Shown here one piece after another: positions 22,969-32,386 of a stretch of 34,418 bases of DNA. The DNA lies in assembly GCA_949878435.1 (NCBI GenBank), contig CATLAK010000026.1, positions 1-34,418 on the forward strand, in the 5' to 3' direction. A program made the translations under genes and the position numbers. The stretch's first letter is position 1. Each line of letters begins with the position of its first letter. The stretch is from an uncultured Lachnospiraceae bacterium (GTDB lineage Bacteria; Bacillota; Clostridia; Lachnospirales; Lachnospiraceae). The notes under the pieces were generated by a model. The model was not told the DNA's origin. It saw only the letters and a list, made by a program, of their open reading frames with translations, and did not search any database.

Positions 22969-24614
22969 TGTCACCGGCCTTTAAGAAGCAGGGAGAGGTA
23001 AGGCCTCCGATAAGGTTTAAGGAAGGGTTGAATGTTGTGCTGGGCAAAGAAGACGGCGCAATGTCAATCGGAAAGTCTTCATCTCTTCTTGCAATCGATT
23101 TTGTCTTTGGCGGAGATACATATATAAAGAGCGATGGTGTTAAGAAGGAAGGACACCATACCATATTTTTTACGTTCAAATTTGATGGCAAAGAATATCA
23201 TTTTGCCAGAAATACAGGAGACAGCAATACTGTCTTTATTTGTGATTCAAAGTATGAGATGACAGGTAGTCAGTACACGAAGGAAGAGTTTACCACTTGG
23301 CTTAAGAAGCAGTACAAGATGGATTTTGTGGGTCTTTCTTTCAGAATAGCGTTGAGCAGCTTCTTCAGAGTATATGGTAAGAAGAATACAGATGAATTGA
23401 ATCCTTTGCAGGGCATTCCCGGACAGAATATGGAGAAGTCCATCACTTCGTTGCTGACGCTTTTTGATAAATATAAGGATATTGAAGAGTTCAAGACCAA
23501 TGTTACGGAGCATAAGAAGAAGCTGGAGGCTTTCAAGGAAGCCAGGAAGTACCATTTTATTTCTGACCTGGTAGGCGGTCAGAAGAAATATGAAGAGAAT
23601 TTGGCTACTATTCGGGATTTGGAACTACAGCTTGCGACATTGATGGAAGAAGCTGAAAAAGGTCATTCCGATGAGGAAATAGAGCTGAATAAGAAAAAAG
23701 CGGCGTTGACCAATGAAAAAATGAAGGTCGAAAAGGCTATCCATGCCAAAGAAATGAAACTGCGACTTGTTAGCATGAGTCTGGAATATGGCCTGTATCC
23801 AACCGAGGCGGACATGTCCGCTTTACAGGAATACTTTCCTGAAGTGAATGTACGTAAACTTTATGAGGTTGAGAAGTATCACCAGAAGCTTGCAAAAATT
23901 CTTGGAGCTCAGTTCGCTGATGAAAAAGAAGCGATTGAGGGACAGATATCTGTTCTTCAGGAACAGTTAAAGGGAATAAACACAGAGATACGTCAGCTGG
24001 GATTTGTGGGTAATATCTCAACAGAGTTCCTTGACAGGCACTCCGAGCTTCAGGGTGAAATTGCAGCACTGAAGACACAGAATGACGCATTTCTCACCCA
24101 AAATGAATTGCAGGCGGCTAAGGCAAACGCAGATGCGGTATTGAAAAGAAGTATTGAGGATATTCTTTTTGAGATTGAGCAGACGCTTAATACGAAGATG
24201 GAAGAGTTTAATGACTCTTTGTTTGATACGAAGAAAAAACCGCCTCATGTTCATTTCAATTCGTATAACAGCTATAAGTTTGAGACCCCGGATAACACGG
24301 GAACAGGGTCAAACTATAAAGGTATGATCGTATATGATTTGGCAGTCCTTTTTACGACGGCGTTGCCTGCCTTATCGCATGATTCGCTCCTGTTCAAGAA
24401 TCTGGGGAAAGATATTGAGGATGGAATAATAAAGATATACAACAGCACAAGTAAACAGATTTTTATAGCATATGATAAACAGGGGGATTGCAGACCGGCA
24501 ACGCAAAAGATTTTGGAAGATAACTGCGTGTTGAGATTATCAACAAATAACTGTGAACTGTATGGTAGATCGTGGGATATAGAAGAGGTAAAGAACGATG
24601 AAAATGAGTTATAA
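22953..24614 (+). CDS. ABC-3C SMC-like ATPase (DUF2326 type)
   Basis: 553 residues. The N-terminal half-site has NVVLGKEDGAMSIGKSSSLL (Walker A GKS at residues 40-42) followed by IDFVFGG, the hallmark of DUF2326 ATPases. The middle (about 190-410) is a long coiled coil with charged heptads. The C-terminal ATPase lobe has GSNYKGMIVYDLAVLFT and ALPALSHDSLLFKNLGKDIEDG, the DUF2326 region that carries the second half of the nucleotide site. Such proteins resemble Rad50/SMC and probably sense DNA ends or structures. GGGGAGG precedes ATG 22953. The C-terminal end overlaps the XRE gene by 17 bases. Confidence 0.8.
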   Translation: MLVEMMSPAFKKQGEVRPPIRFKEGLNVVLGKEDGAMSIGKSSSLLAIDFVFGGDTYIKSDGVKKEGHHTIFFTFKFDGKEYHFARNTGDSNTVFICDSKYEMTGSQYTKEEFTTWLKKQYKMDFVGLSFRIALSSFFRVYGKKNTDELNPLQGIPGQNMEKSITSLLTLFDKYKDIEEFKTNVTEHKKKLEAFKEARKYHFISDLVGGQKKYEENLATIRDLELQLATLMEEAEKGHSDEEIELNKKKAALTNEKMKVEKAIHAKEMKLRLVSMSLEYGLYPTEADMSALQEYFPEVNVRKLYEVEKYHQKLAKILGAQFADEKEAIEGQISVLQEQLKGINTEIRQLGFVGNISTEFLDRHSELQGEIAALKTQNDAFLTQNELQAAKANADAVLKRSIEDILFEIEQTLNTKMEEFNDSLFDTKKKPPHVHFNSYNSYKFETPDNTGTGSNYKGMIVYDLAVLFTTALPALSHDSLLFKNLGKDIEDGIIKIYNSTSKQIFIAYDKQGDCRPATQKILEDNCVLRLSTNNCELYGRSWDIEEVKNDENEL

Positions 24615-24828
24615 CAAACTGTGGAAACTACTGATTGATAAGCAGATGAAAAAGTCTGATCTGCGAAAAAAGGCGGGCATCAGTTCTTCTTCACTGGCCA
24701 AGCTTACAAAGGATGAAAATGTCACGACAGAAGTTTTGACTAAGATTTGCCGTGAATTGAAATGCGATGTGGCGGATATTATGGAATTCATTCCGGATGA
24801 AGAAGAGAAAAAAGAAAATGTAGAGTAA
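24598..24828 (+). CDS. XRE-family transcriptional regulator
   Basis: 76 residues. A Cro/CI-type helix-turn-helix covers residues 5-65 (KLWKLLIDKQMKKSDLRKKAGIS, SSSLAKLTKDENVTTEVLTKICREL), with an acidic C-terminus (DEEEKKENVE). It resembles YozG-like or restriction C-protein regulators. It overlaps the ATPase gene and ends 96 bp before the first methyltransferase gene, so it could control the conflict genes on either side. The 96-bp gap has no strong promoter that I can see. Confidence 0.82.
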   Translation: MKMSYNKLWKLLIDKQMKKSDLRKKAGISSSSLAKLTKDENVTTEVLTKICRELKCDVADIMEFIPDEEEKKENVE

Positions 24829-24924
24829 AGATGTGAGTTCGTTTTATGGGACAACACATTTGATATGATTCGATTGGCGGATGCTGGTTGAGGAAGGAAA
24901 TAAGGAAAAAGAGGTGCCAATAAG

Positions 24925-26724
24925 GTGAGTGAAATAAAGAAACTATTTGAAAGGCCGTTACCATCTGCAAGAAGTGGAGCTTTCTTTAATACATTTTCAT
25001 ATCCAACTAAAATTTCACCTGAATCAATAGCTGTATATATTGCATCTATGACTAAGCCAGGAGATACAGTTTTAGATACTTTTGGGGGAAGTGGAAGCAC
25101 AGGTATTGCAGCGCTACTATGTGAACACCCTACCGAACGTATGAAAGAACTGGCAGATGAGTTAGGCGTAAAGCCCGTATGGGGATCAAGAAACGCTGTT
25201 GAATATGAGATAGGAACGTATGGTTCATTTGCTGCAAAAACTATAAGCAACAGATTAAAAGCAAGTGAATTCAAAAAAGCAGTTGAGGATTTTGTTGAGA
25301 AGGGAAAAAGGCAGTTAATGCGCTATTACTCTGCTATAGATCCTGATGGGAATATAGGAGTTATAAGATATATCATTTGGTCTGAAGTGTTATTATGTCC
25401 ACATTGCGGGAAGGAAATATCTTTCTTCGAGAAAGGAACAAAACGGAATCCGGTTAAATTCGAGAAAGATATTATTTGTCCACAATGCAAGAAAAAAGCT
25501 TCTGTAGATGAGATGAAATTCCAGACAGAAGAGTATATGGATGGATTGACTGGGAAAATCTCTATAAGGAAGAAACGTATTCCTTCTTGGGTTTATGGAA
25601 CTACAAATGATAAAAATTGGGAAAGACCAGCCACGGATGAGGATCTTAATAACGCTCTTGCAATAGATAAGGAATTGCAAAGTATTAGTGATGAACCTAA
25701 GGAAATCCAGTGGGGAGAACTTCACAGAAATGGATATCATTTTGGGATTTCATTTTTGCATCAATTCTATACATCCCGTAATTATTTGATTATGCATAAG
25801 TTATGGGATGCTACTGAAGTATATGATACCAAGATAAAAGATGCTCTTAGGTTATTACTGCTCAGCTATAATTCTTCACACTGTACGCTAATGACTCGTG
25901 TTGTTGCGAAAAAAAATGCTAAAGACTTTGTTTTGACTGGGGCTCAAAGTGGGGTTCTTTACATAAGTAAACTTCCAGTTGAGAAGAACATTATTCTTGG
26001 TCTGGAAAGAAAATCGAAACCGTTTTATGAAGCTTATAAACTTCTGGAGAATTGTACTGGTAGTTTTATTATAAAGAATAAGTCGAGTGAATCATTGGAC
26101 GAGAAAGATAATACAATAGATTTTGTGTTTACAGATCCACCTTTTGGTGACTTTATTCCATATGCAGAAGTTAATCAGATAAATGAATTATGGTTAGAAA
26201 AGCCTACCGAGAGAGAAAAAGAAATAATAATTAGCGCATCACAAAATAAAGGAATTCAAGATTATCGGATAATGCTTTCAAAGGTGTTTTCTGAGATTAA
26301 AAGGGTGCTAAAAGATTCGTCATATGCAGCTGTTGTCTTTCATGCGGCAAAAGCACAGATATGGTCTGCATTTGAGGATGCCGTATATGATTCGGGGCTT
26401 AATATTGAACTGACCAATATTTTGGATAAAAAGCAATCCAGTTTTAAGCAAGTTGTATCGGAAGCATCTGTTCAAGGAGATCCTTTGCTGTTATTAAGTA
26501 AACGGATTCAAGAATCAAGTGGGTCTGAAGATGATGAAGATATAATGGAAAGAATAATCCTGGCGATGAACGATGGAAATATCTTTGATGAGAGGCGAGC
26601 ATATTCTTTATATGTTAATGAATGTCTACGAAAGAATATTCGTGTTACATACGATGCAAAAGATGCATATGTCCTTCTTCGACAATTGAGAAAGGGTGTT
26701 ATGGATGCAGCATTACAAGGATAA
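24925..26724 (+). CDS. DNA methyltransferase, COG1743-like with Zn ribbon
   Basis: 599 residues from GTG 24925 (AAGAGGTG 8 bases upstream). The SAM motif DTFGGSGSTG (residues 51-60) is near the N-terminus and the catalytic DPPF (404-407) is far downstream, so the two motifs are separated by a long insertion. The insertion contains a four-Cys zinc ribbon (Cys158, 161, 185, 188; CPHC and CPQC) and probably the target-recognition part. This is the layout of COG1743 adenine-specific or N4-cytosine methylases, which are usually part of multi-gene defence loci. By eye the base composition is more AT-rich than the upstream ABC-3C genes. It overlaps the next gene by 20 bases. DNA target unknown. Confidence 0.78.
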   Translation: MSEIKKLFERPLPSARSGAFFNTFSYPTKISPESIAVYIASMTKPGDTVLDTFGGSGSTGIAALLCEHPTERMKELADELGVKPVWGSRNAVEYEIGTYGSFAAKTISNRLKASEFKKAVEDFVEKGKRQLMRYYSAIDPDGNIGVIRYIIWSEVLLCPHCGKEISFFEKGTKRNPVKFEKDIICPQCKKKASVDEMKFQTEEYMDGLTGKISIRKKRIPSWVYGTTNDKNWERPATDEDLNNALAIDKELQSISDEPKEIQWGELHRNGYHFGISFLHQFYTSRNYLIMHKLWDATEVYDTKIKDALRLLLLSYNSSHCTLMTRVVAKKNAKDFVLTGAQSGVLYISKLPVEKNIILGLERKSKPFYEAYKLLENCTGSFIIKNKSSESLDEKDNTIDFVFTDPPFGDFIPYAEVNQINELWLEKPTEREKEIIISASQNKGIQDYRIMLSKVFSEIKRVLKDSSYAAVVFHAAKAQIWSAFEDAVYDSGLNIELTNILDKKQSSFKQVVSEASVQGDPLLLLSKRIQESSGSEDDEDIMERIILAMNDGNIFDERRAYSLYVNECLRKNIRVTYDAKDAYVLLRQLRKGVMDAALQG

Positions 26725-28690
26725 TAGTATAAAAATAAAGCAGTATGGGCAGGTTTTTTCTGGCAAGCGTATCGGTGAGTTGTTGGTATCGATGTTGCCA
26801 AAGAATTTGGTAGTAAAATCAATAATTGATCCAATGGTTGGCCGGGGTGATTTGCTACAAGCAGCATATACAAAGTATCCACAAGCAGATAAGGTTTTGG
26901 GTATAGACATTGATGTAGATGTCAGGGAAACCTGTAAGAGTGCTGTTCCCAAAGCAGAAATTCTCATCAAAGATGCTTTTAAGAGTGATGAAGTTAATAT
27001 TACTGGAGGTTGGGGTTTGGTCATAACTAATCCTCCTTATATTAGATATCAAACACTCAAAAAAAACCCAGAGATAGGTCTGCCAGACGGGAAAGAATTA
27101 AGGGAGAGTTTAATTAATCATATTCAGAACACAAATAATTTAGATGATCAGGAAAGACAAATCTACATTGAAGTGTCAAAAAGATACTCGGGCTTATCAG
27201 ACATGGCTGTGCCATCGTGGATATTATGCGCCTCGATAGTAAAAAAAGGTGGGTATATGGCAATGGTAGTTCCAGAAACGTGGCTAAACAGAGATTACGC
27301 AATGCCAATTCACTACTTACTTTTACGATGCTTCGAAGTTGTTGCCATAGCACGTGATGTAGAATCCGTGTGGTTTGAAGATGCTGAAATAAGAACATGT
27401 TTGGTTATATGCAAAAGAAAAGAAAACGAGCCTATAAGGAATAGTTATCCAGATACGGTACTTCTTGAATTAAAATCTGGAATAATCGACAAGAACTCCC
27501 TTGTCGGATCCATGAAGTTCAATGGCTATGCCGGGTATGAAGCGTTAAATTATATTATATATTCAAAAACAATATGTTCTGTGGAAGGGTTTTCTTCAAA
27601 GATCATTCCAGCGATGGAATTATTTCCAGGCTTGACTAGAAAGCTAAATGATCAAAAGTGGATCTGTAAGGAAGATAAAATGAGAGATGAAGAGTCTGCT
27701 GTTCTTCCTAACGAAATTCGAGAAATTGTGAACAGTAGTTGCGGAGTCGAGTATGATTCTTTGGAAGATTTGGGATGGTCCGTTGGGCAGGGTCTGCGCA
27801 CAGGTGCAAACGATTTCTTTTACGCACAGTTGCTGTCGTCAGATAGATCTATGTCCGTTGCTCAAACTGAATCATGGTATAACCGTAATATTATGCTGTC
27901 CTCGGATAATATAAGAAAAGCTTTCAAGAAACGTTCGGATGTGAATGATCTTGTTGTAAACTATGATGATTTGCATAAGTGTATATTCTACATTCAACAT
28001 CAAGTAAGACAAGTGGATTACTTAAGATTATCTAAAAAAACAGCGGAACAATATACCTTGATGGATTCCGATTTGGATGATTACATTACACAAGGAGAAA
28101 GATACATATCCCCAGTGCATAAGAAGCCGTTTAGGGAACTTTCAGCAGTTATTACGAATGAAAAAAAGATAGGTGATGAATTTGAAAGATTTTGGTATAT
28201 GCTTCCTGAATTGAAGGAAAGACATGTACCAAACCTATGTATTTCCCGTGTTTGCGGTGAGAGTCCTGAGGCCATATTTATTCATCAGGTGCCAGGAAGT
28301 GAGATAATAGTTGACGCTAATTTTATTACACTTTGGAATTTAGAGAATCGTGATCAAATAATTGCATTAGCGTTGTTTAATTCTACATGGGCAAAGCTTT
28401 TTCTTGAAGTCGTAGGAACCGCAATGGGCGGAGGTGCCTTAAAAATTGAAGCAAGTCATGTAAGGAAAATAGTATTTCCACGAATTGATGATAAAAGGAA
28501 AACTGAGCTCGAACATATTGGCAAGGAGATTCTAATAAATAGAAGTATAAATAGAACGATTCAAAAGCAAATTGATGAGATTGTAACATCTCCATTTGGT
28601 GATGAAAACAGTGTGTTCGTGAGTAAACAGTTGGAAATGTTACTCATAAAAAAAGTACAAGAAAGGACTAGGCGAAAATACGATGAATAA
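26705..28690 (+). CDS. N6-adenine DNA methyltransferase, Eco57I-like (NPPY)
   Basis: 661 residues from ATG 26705; GAGAAAGGG lies 8 bases upstream and GTG 26696 is less likely. Motif I is DPMVGRGD (42-49), the acidic motif II follows at GIDIDVDV, and the catalytic motif IV is NPPY (109-112) in VITNPPYIRYQ. Another conserved strand is GGYMAMVVPETWLNRDYAM. The long C-terminal part (about 250-661) resembles the target-recognition half of Eco57I/TaqI-like enzymes. No nuclease motif was found. It is coupled by overlaps on both sides with the other methyltransferases. Confidence 0.8.
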   Translation: MQHYKDNSIKIKQYGQVFSGKRIGELLVSMLPKNLVVKSIIDPMVGRGDLLQAAYTKYPQADKVLGIDIDVDVRETCKSAVPKAEILIKDAFKSDEVNITGGWGLVITNPPYIRYQTLKKNPEIGLPDGKELRESLINHIQNTNNLDDQERQIYIEVSKRYSGLSDMAVPSWILCASIVKKGGYMAMVVPETWLNRDYAMPIHYLLLRCFEVVAIARDVESVWFEDAEIRTCLVICKRKENEPIRNSYPDTVLLELKSGIIDKNSLVGSMKFNGYAGYEALNYIIYSKTICSVEGFSSKIIPAMELFPGLTRKLNDQKWICKEDKMRDEESAVLPNEIREIVNSSCGVEYDSLEDLGWSVGQGLRTGANDFFYAQLLSSDRSMSVAQTESWYNRNIMLSSDNIRKAFKKRSDVNDLVVNYDDLHKCIFYIQHQVRQVDYLRLSKKTAEQYTLMDSDLDDYITQGERYISPVHKKPFRELSAVITNEKKIGDEFERFWYMLPELKERHVPNLCISRVCGESPEAIFIHQVPGSEIIVDANFITLWNLENRDQIIALALFNSTWAKLFLEVVGTAMGGGALKIEASHVRKIVFPRIDDKRKTELEHIGKEILINRSINRTIQKQIDEIVTSPFGDENSVFVSKQLEMLLIKKVQERTRRKYDE

Positions 28691-31600
28691 GGACGAATTA
28701 AGGTCATTTGCTGCAACTGCTCAGCATGAAATAGATAATGGATTTGTGGAAGATAAACTAAGACACTTGCTATCAGCGAGTCTTAGTAGAATATTCCCCG
28801 ATACACCGTGGTGGGTTCAAGAGCATGTGATGGGTACAGAGACCTATCTTCACTTTGCCAATGCTAAAGGAAAAGAACGGATAGGTTTTGCGGATTCCGT
28901 AGTTGGGAAGACTGCAATTGAATATGAGAAGAATCTGAAGATATCTTCTATTTTTAACGAGGGGTATCATCAGGTAGAAGAATACTGTGCAGCATTATGC
29001 AATTTAGGCATTGATGAAAGTGAGATCCTTGGAATCCTGTCAGATACGGTGAGATGGTATGGCTATACAATTAAGATTTTAGATAATCTTGATAGGGGTA
29101 GATTATTTGGAGCTAATGATATCGAACTTCAACAAGTTGATTTTGTTGACCTTTCAAATTGTTCGGATGAGGAAATGGACAAGTTTGAACTATTTGTAAA
29201 TAAATATCTAGGCAGGGATCAGTCCAGAATTCTCACTGCAAAAACGCTTGTGCTTGATTTCGGTTTAGAAAGTGATTTTTACCGTAAAGAGATTGATGGG
29301 TACAGGGCTACAGTGGAGAATGCAATGCGCTCAAATCCATCATATGCGGAGTTGATCAAAAATGTATGGCAGAACTTTGTTGCATATTTAGGAGCATCTG
29401 AATATGGGACCTTTTCGATGGATACATATACAAATGAGTACTATTTGGTTACTGTGGCGAAGGTCGTATGTGCAAATATTCTTAATGGAGCTCCCTTAAT
29501 TTGTGGTGATGCGGAAGTCATTAAAATTCTGAATGGAATATACTTCCAGCAGAAAAATATACAAAACCTTGTAGACTATGACTATTTTGGATGGCTAAAT
29601 AATTCGCCCTATGTTGAGGGTATCGTAGAATGTGTGAAAAGAATACAACGACTTTTGGTTTGCTATGACTTTAAGGTAATTGCTGAAGAAGATTTGTTCG
29701 GAGCATTGCTGGCACAGTTGTCTAATCGTGAACATCGCCTGCTTCTGGGACAGGATTTCACACCTCATTGGGTTGCGAGAAGCATGGTTGAACATGCGGT
29801 GGAGGATATGGAGGAAGCACCGCGTATTTTGGACATGTGCTGTGGTTCAGGAGTTTTTTTAATTGAGGCAATCAGAAAAGTTCGTGAAAAGTATGCAATA
29901 AGCACACATGATTATGATAAGACGAAAGATGAAATAGTATTCTCGTGTGTTATGGGGTTTGATATTGATCCTCTTGCTGTTATGCTTGCAAAGGTCAACT
30001 GGGTAATGTTTATGAGGGATTTGTTTCCATATCATAGCGGTCAAATTATAATACCTATTTATCATGCGGACTCTCTTTTTGTAGCAACGCCCATTACGCA
30101 TAATATGCCATTAAGTAATCAGGATTCTTATGTCATGTATTTTGATAATAATAAGGTTGAGATTCCTGGACACATGTTGACGCCAGCTCATAGACGAAAT
30201 TTTGATGCGTTTATGTCTATTTGTTATAAATATGCTATGAAAAGAGCTGCCCAAGGGGAAAGTGACCTTACGGATAAACAAGTAGATTATGTTTTGTCTT
30301 CTGTAGAATCTGAAAGTAGCATAGTGCTGTCGCATGTTGAGCGACAAGCACAGAGGGTTGCGGCTTATAGTCTTATTTTGCAGTTAGAAAGTCTTCAAAG
30401 ACAAGGGCGTAATGGAATATGGTATTTTATACTGAATAATAGCTATAAACCAGGATTGGTTACAAATCAGTTCAACTGTATTGTTTCTAATCCGCCGTGG
30501 TTGGCGATGAGTAAATTAGCTGATAATCCGTATAAAATAGTATTACAAAGAAAAACTGATTCTTTTGGGATAAAGCCGCCAGGAGCATCTCATCTCCACA
30601 TGGAATTGGCGACAACCTTTTTATTAGCATCAATTGATAAATACTTAAAAAATGGAGCAAGATGGATGTGCGTTATGCCTGGAAGCATATTGAGTGGGTA
30701 CCATCATGATCCGCTCAGGTTGGAAAAATATAGAGAATCAGATTACTCAGTAGGTACCAACGTGGATACGATCTGGGAATTACCAATGAGTACATTCAAG
30801 AACAAAGCTGTTGTTCTTGGGGGAATGAAAACGGTAGAAAAATCCGAATATCCAATTTCAGGAAGAGTTTATGATGAACCGGATTCATATGTTGAGTGTA
30901 ACTATACACTTAACAAACAGGGAAACCGTTCTGCATGGACAAACAAGGGAGAAAACGCGGAATTTCTGGATGTCATCAACTCAAATCCCTGGGAATTTAA
31001 TCAAGGCGCTGATATTATGCCAAGAACGGCTTTGTTTCATGAGTTTACTCAGTTACCGAATGGAACATGGACTATCAAGAAAATTGATAATAGATCAGAA
31101 CTGTATTATTTGCTTAGTGATAGTCATAAGGATGTATGTAGAGATTTGGTAGCAGAGGGTTTCAGCGATGATTATTTATATGACTGTTTGATTTCAAAGC
31201 ATCTATCTCCATTTTCAGTTGAAAGACCTGCAAAGGTTATCCTTCCAGGAAAAAGCATTGATGGTAAATGGAAGGGACTAACTGATGAAGAAATAGCTTT
31301 GTTGAATCCGGGAACATCTTATGTATTTAGTGAGATTCAAACAGAGAGTGAGATGCCTTTGTCTGTATTGTTTGATCACAAAATCAATATAAGAAATAAA
31401 CTGGATAAACAGAACTTTGCACTGGCAAGGTGGCTAGTTTTATCTAATGCAGGGGGGACTAATCCATGCGCAGCTTATGTTGATCTGAATACACTCGACA
31501 AGAAAAAACTGATTATCGATCAAACTTTGTATTGGTATTTAGCTGAATCTGAGGAAGAGGCTCTTTATATTGTGGGTATATTAAACAGTATGACATTATC

Positions 31601-31904
31601 TACTGCCATATCTGACTTCCAACCGCAAGGGGGATTCGGTGCAAGGCACATTCATACGATACCGTATAAAATCATTCCGAGATTTAATGCTAATGATGAT
31701 GCACATATGGAAGTTGTTACAAAGACCAGAGAGCTTATTAATGAATGGACAAGTTTCTGCAATACTGATAAGGTTGGGAAATATCTTTTACCAAACAGTG
31801 GAAGTCTTAACAGTCGCCGCCGTAAGTTGCAAACGGTCCTCAAGACAATGACTTCTTACGCGGAATATGAAGAGGCATGTGGCTGTATTTTATGTACAGA
31901 GTAG
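28683..31904 (+). CDS. Large N6-adenine methyltransferase, possible type IIG-like (NPPW)
   Basis: 1073 residues. A type IIG-like order is visible. The N-terminal region (about 1-130) contains FADSVVGKTAIEYEKN with Asp71, Glu80, Glu82 and Lys83, a spacing compatible with a PD-(D/E)XK-type site but not proven. Then a helical linker leads to the methylase: LGQDFTPHWVARSMVE (motif X), ILDMCCGSGVF (motif I, 384-390), FDIDPLAVMLAKVNW (motif II), and NPPW (603-606) in VSNPPWLAMSK. The C-terminus (about 700-1073) is a probable target-recognition domain. It overlaps the previous gene by 8 bases. It differs from BREX PglX in its partners, since no PglZ or BrxC is present. Confidence 0.75.
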   Translation: MNKDELRSFAATAQHEIDNGFVEDKLRHLLSASLSRIFPDTPWWVQEHVMGTETYLHFANAKGKERIGFADSVVGKTAIEYEKNLKISSIFNEGYHQVEEYCAALCNLGIDESEILGILSDTVRWYGYTIKILDNLDRGRLFGANDIELQQVDFVDLSNCSDEEMDKFELFVNKYLGRDQSRILTAKTLVLDFGLESDFYRKEIDGYRATVENAMRSNPSYAELIKNVWQNFVAYLGASEYGTFSMDTYTNEYYLVTVAKVVCANILNGAPLICGDAEVIKILNGIYFQQKNIQNLVDYDYFGWLNNSPYVEGIVECVKRIQRLLVCYDFKVIAEEDLFGALLAQLSNREHRLLLGQDFTPHWVARSMVEHAVEDMEEAPRILDMCCGSGVFLIEAIRKVREKYAISTHDYDKTKDEIVFSCVMGFDIDPLAVMLAKVNWVMFMRDLFPYHSGQIIIPIYHADSLFVATPITHNMPLSNQDSYVMYFDNNKVEIPGHMLTPAHRRNFDAFMSICYKYAMKRAAQGESDLTDKQVDYVLSSVESESSIVLSHVERQAQRVAAYSLILQLESLQRQGRNGIWYFILNNSYKPGLVTNQFNCIVSNPPWLAMSKLADNPYKIVLQRKTDSFGIKPPGASHLHMELATTFLLASIDKYLKNGARWMCVMPGSILSGYHHDPLRLEKYRESDYSVGTNVDTIWELPMSTFKNKAVVLGGMKTVEKSEYPISGRVYDEPDSYVECNYTLNKQGNRSAWTNKGENAEFLDVINSNPWEFNQGADIMPRTALFHEFTQLPNGTWTIKKIDNRSELYYLLSDSHKDVCRDLVAEGFSDDYLYDCLISKHLSPFSVERPAKVILPGKSIDGKWKGLTDEEIALLNPGTSYVFSEIQTESEMPLSVLFDHKINIRNKLDKQNFALARWLVLSNAGGTNPCAAYVDLNTLDKKKLIIDQTLYWYLAESEEEALYIVGILNSMTLSTAISDFQPQGGFGARHIHTIPYKIIPRFNANDDAHMEVVTKTRELINEWTSFCNTDKVGKYLLPNSGSLNSRRRKLQTVLKTMTSYAEYEEACGCILCTE

Positions 31905-31913
31905 AAGGTGATT

Positions 31914-32378
31914 ATGGGAATAGCATTCAGACATTCGGCCGGGTTTGGCAAACGGATGGAATATAATTTGGTTGGGAAAATGCTCATGGAGGGGCTTGAT
32001 GTCTATATGCCGCTTGTCGATGATCATGGCGTTGATTGCGTTATAAAAAAGGAAGACGGCACATTTATTGAGGTTCAGATAAAAGCGAGATCCAATGAAG
32101 TTACAGATGGTGACGCAGCTCTTTTTTCGGCAATTACCCATGAGAAGACCGAGAACTTCTACTTTGTGTTTTATTCTGAGCGTCTGGAGATGATGTGGAT
32201 CCTATCTTCAGAAGAGTTCCTGCAGGAGTGCGTAACCAATAAAAATGGTAAGAATGCCGGAAAGCATGGTATATGGTTCAACGGCAATAAAACAGATAAG
32301 AAAACCGGAATCAAGAAAGAGTATTGCAAAAAGCAGTTTGAGAAATATATTGCAACAGATTTTTCGAGATTTCATTAA
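31914..32378 (+). CDS. Small PD-(D/E)XK-like nuclease
   Basis: 154 residues. Near the N-terminus an alpha-helical Glu17 is followed by Asp41 (HGVDCVI) and Glu53-x-Gln55-x-Lys57 (FIEVQIKAR), the ExQxK version of the PD-(D/E)XK core seen in DUF4365-like and Holliday-junction-like nucleases. The second half has strands and FYFVFYSERLEMMWILSSEEF. ATG 31914 is 9 bases after the large methylase stop; GTG 31908 is possible. Eight bases separate it from the GTPase. It may be the cutting subunit for DNA lacking the marks made by the methylases, which is inference. Confidence 0.7.
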   Translation: MGIAFRHSAGFGKRMEYNLVGKMLMEGLDVYMPLVDDHGVDCVIKKEDGTFIEVQIKARSNEVTDGDAALFSAITHEKTENFYFVFYSERLEMMWILSSEEFLQECVTNKNGKNAGKHGIWFNGNKTDKKTGIKKEYCKKQFEKYIATDFSRFH

Positions 32379-32386
32379 GGTGGGGC

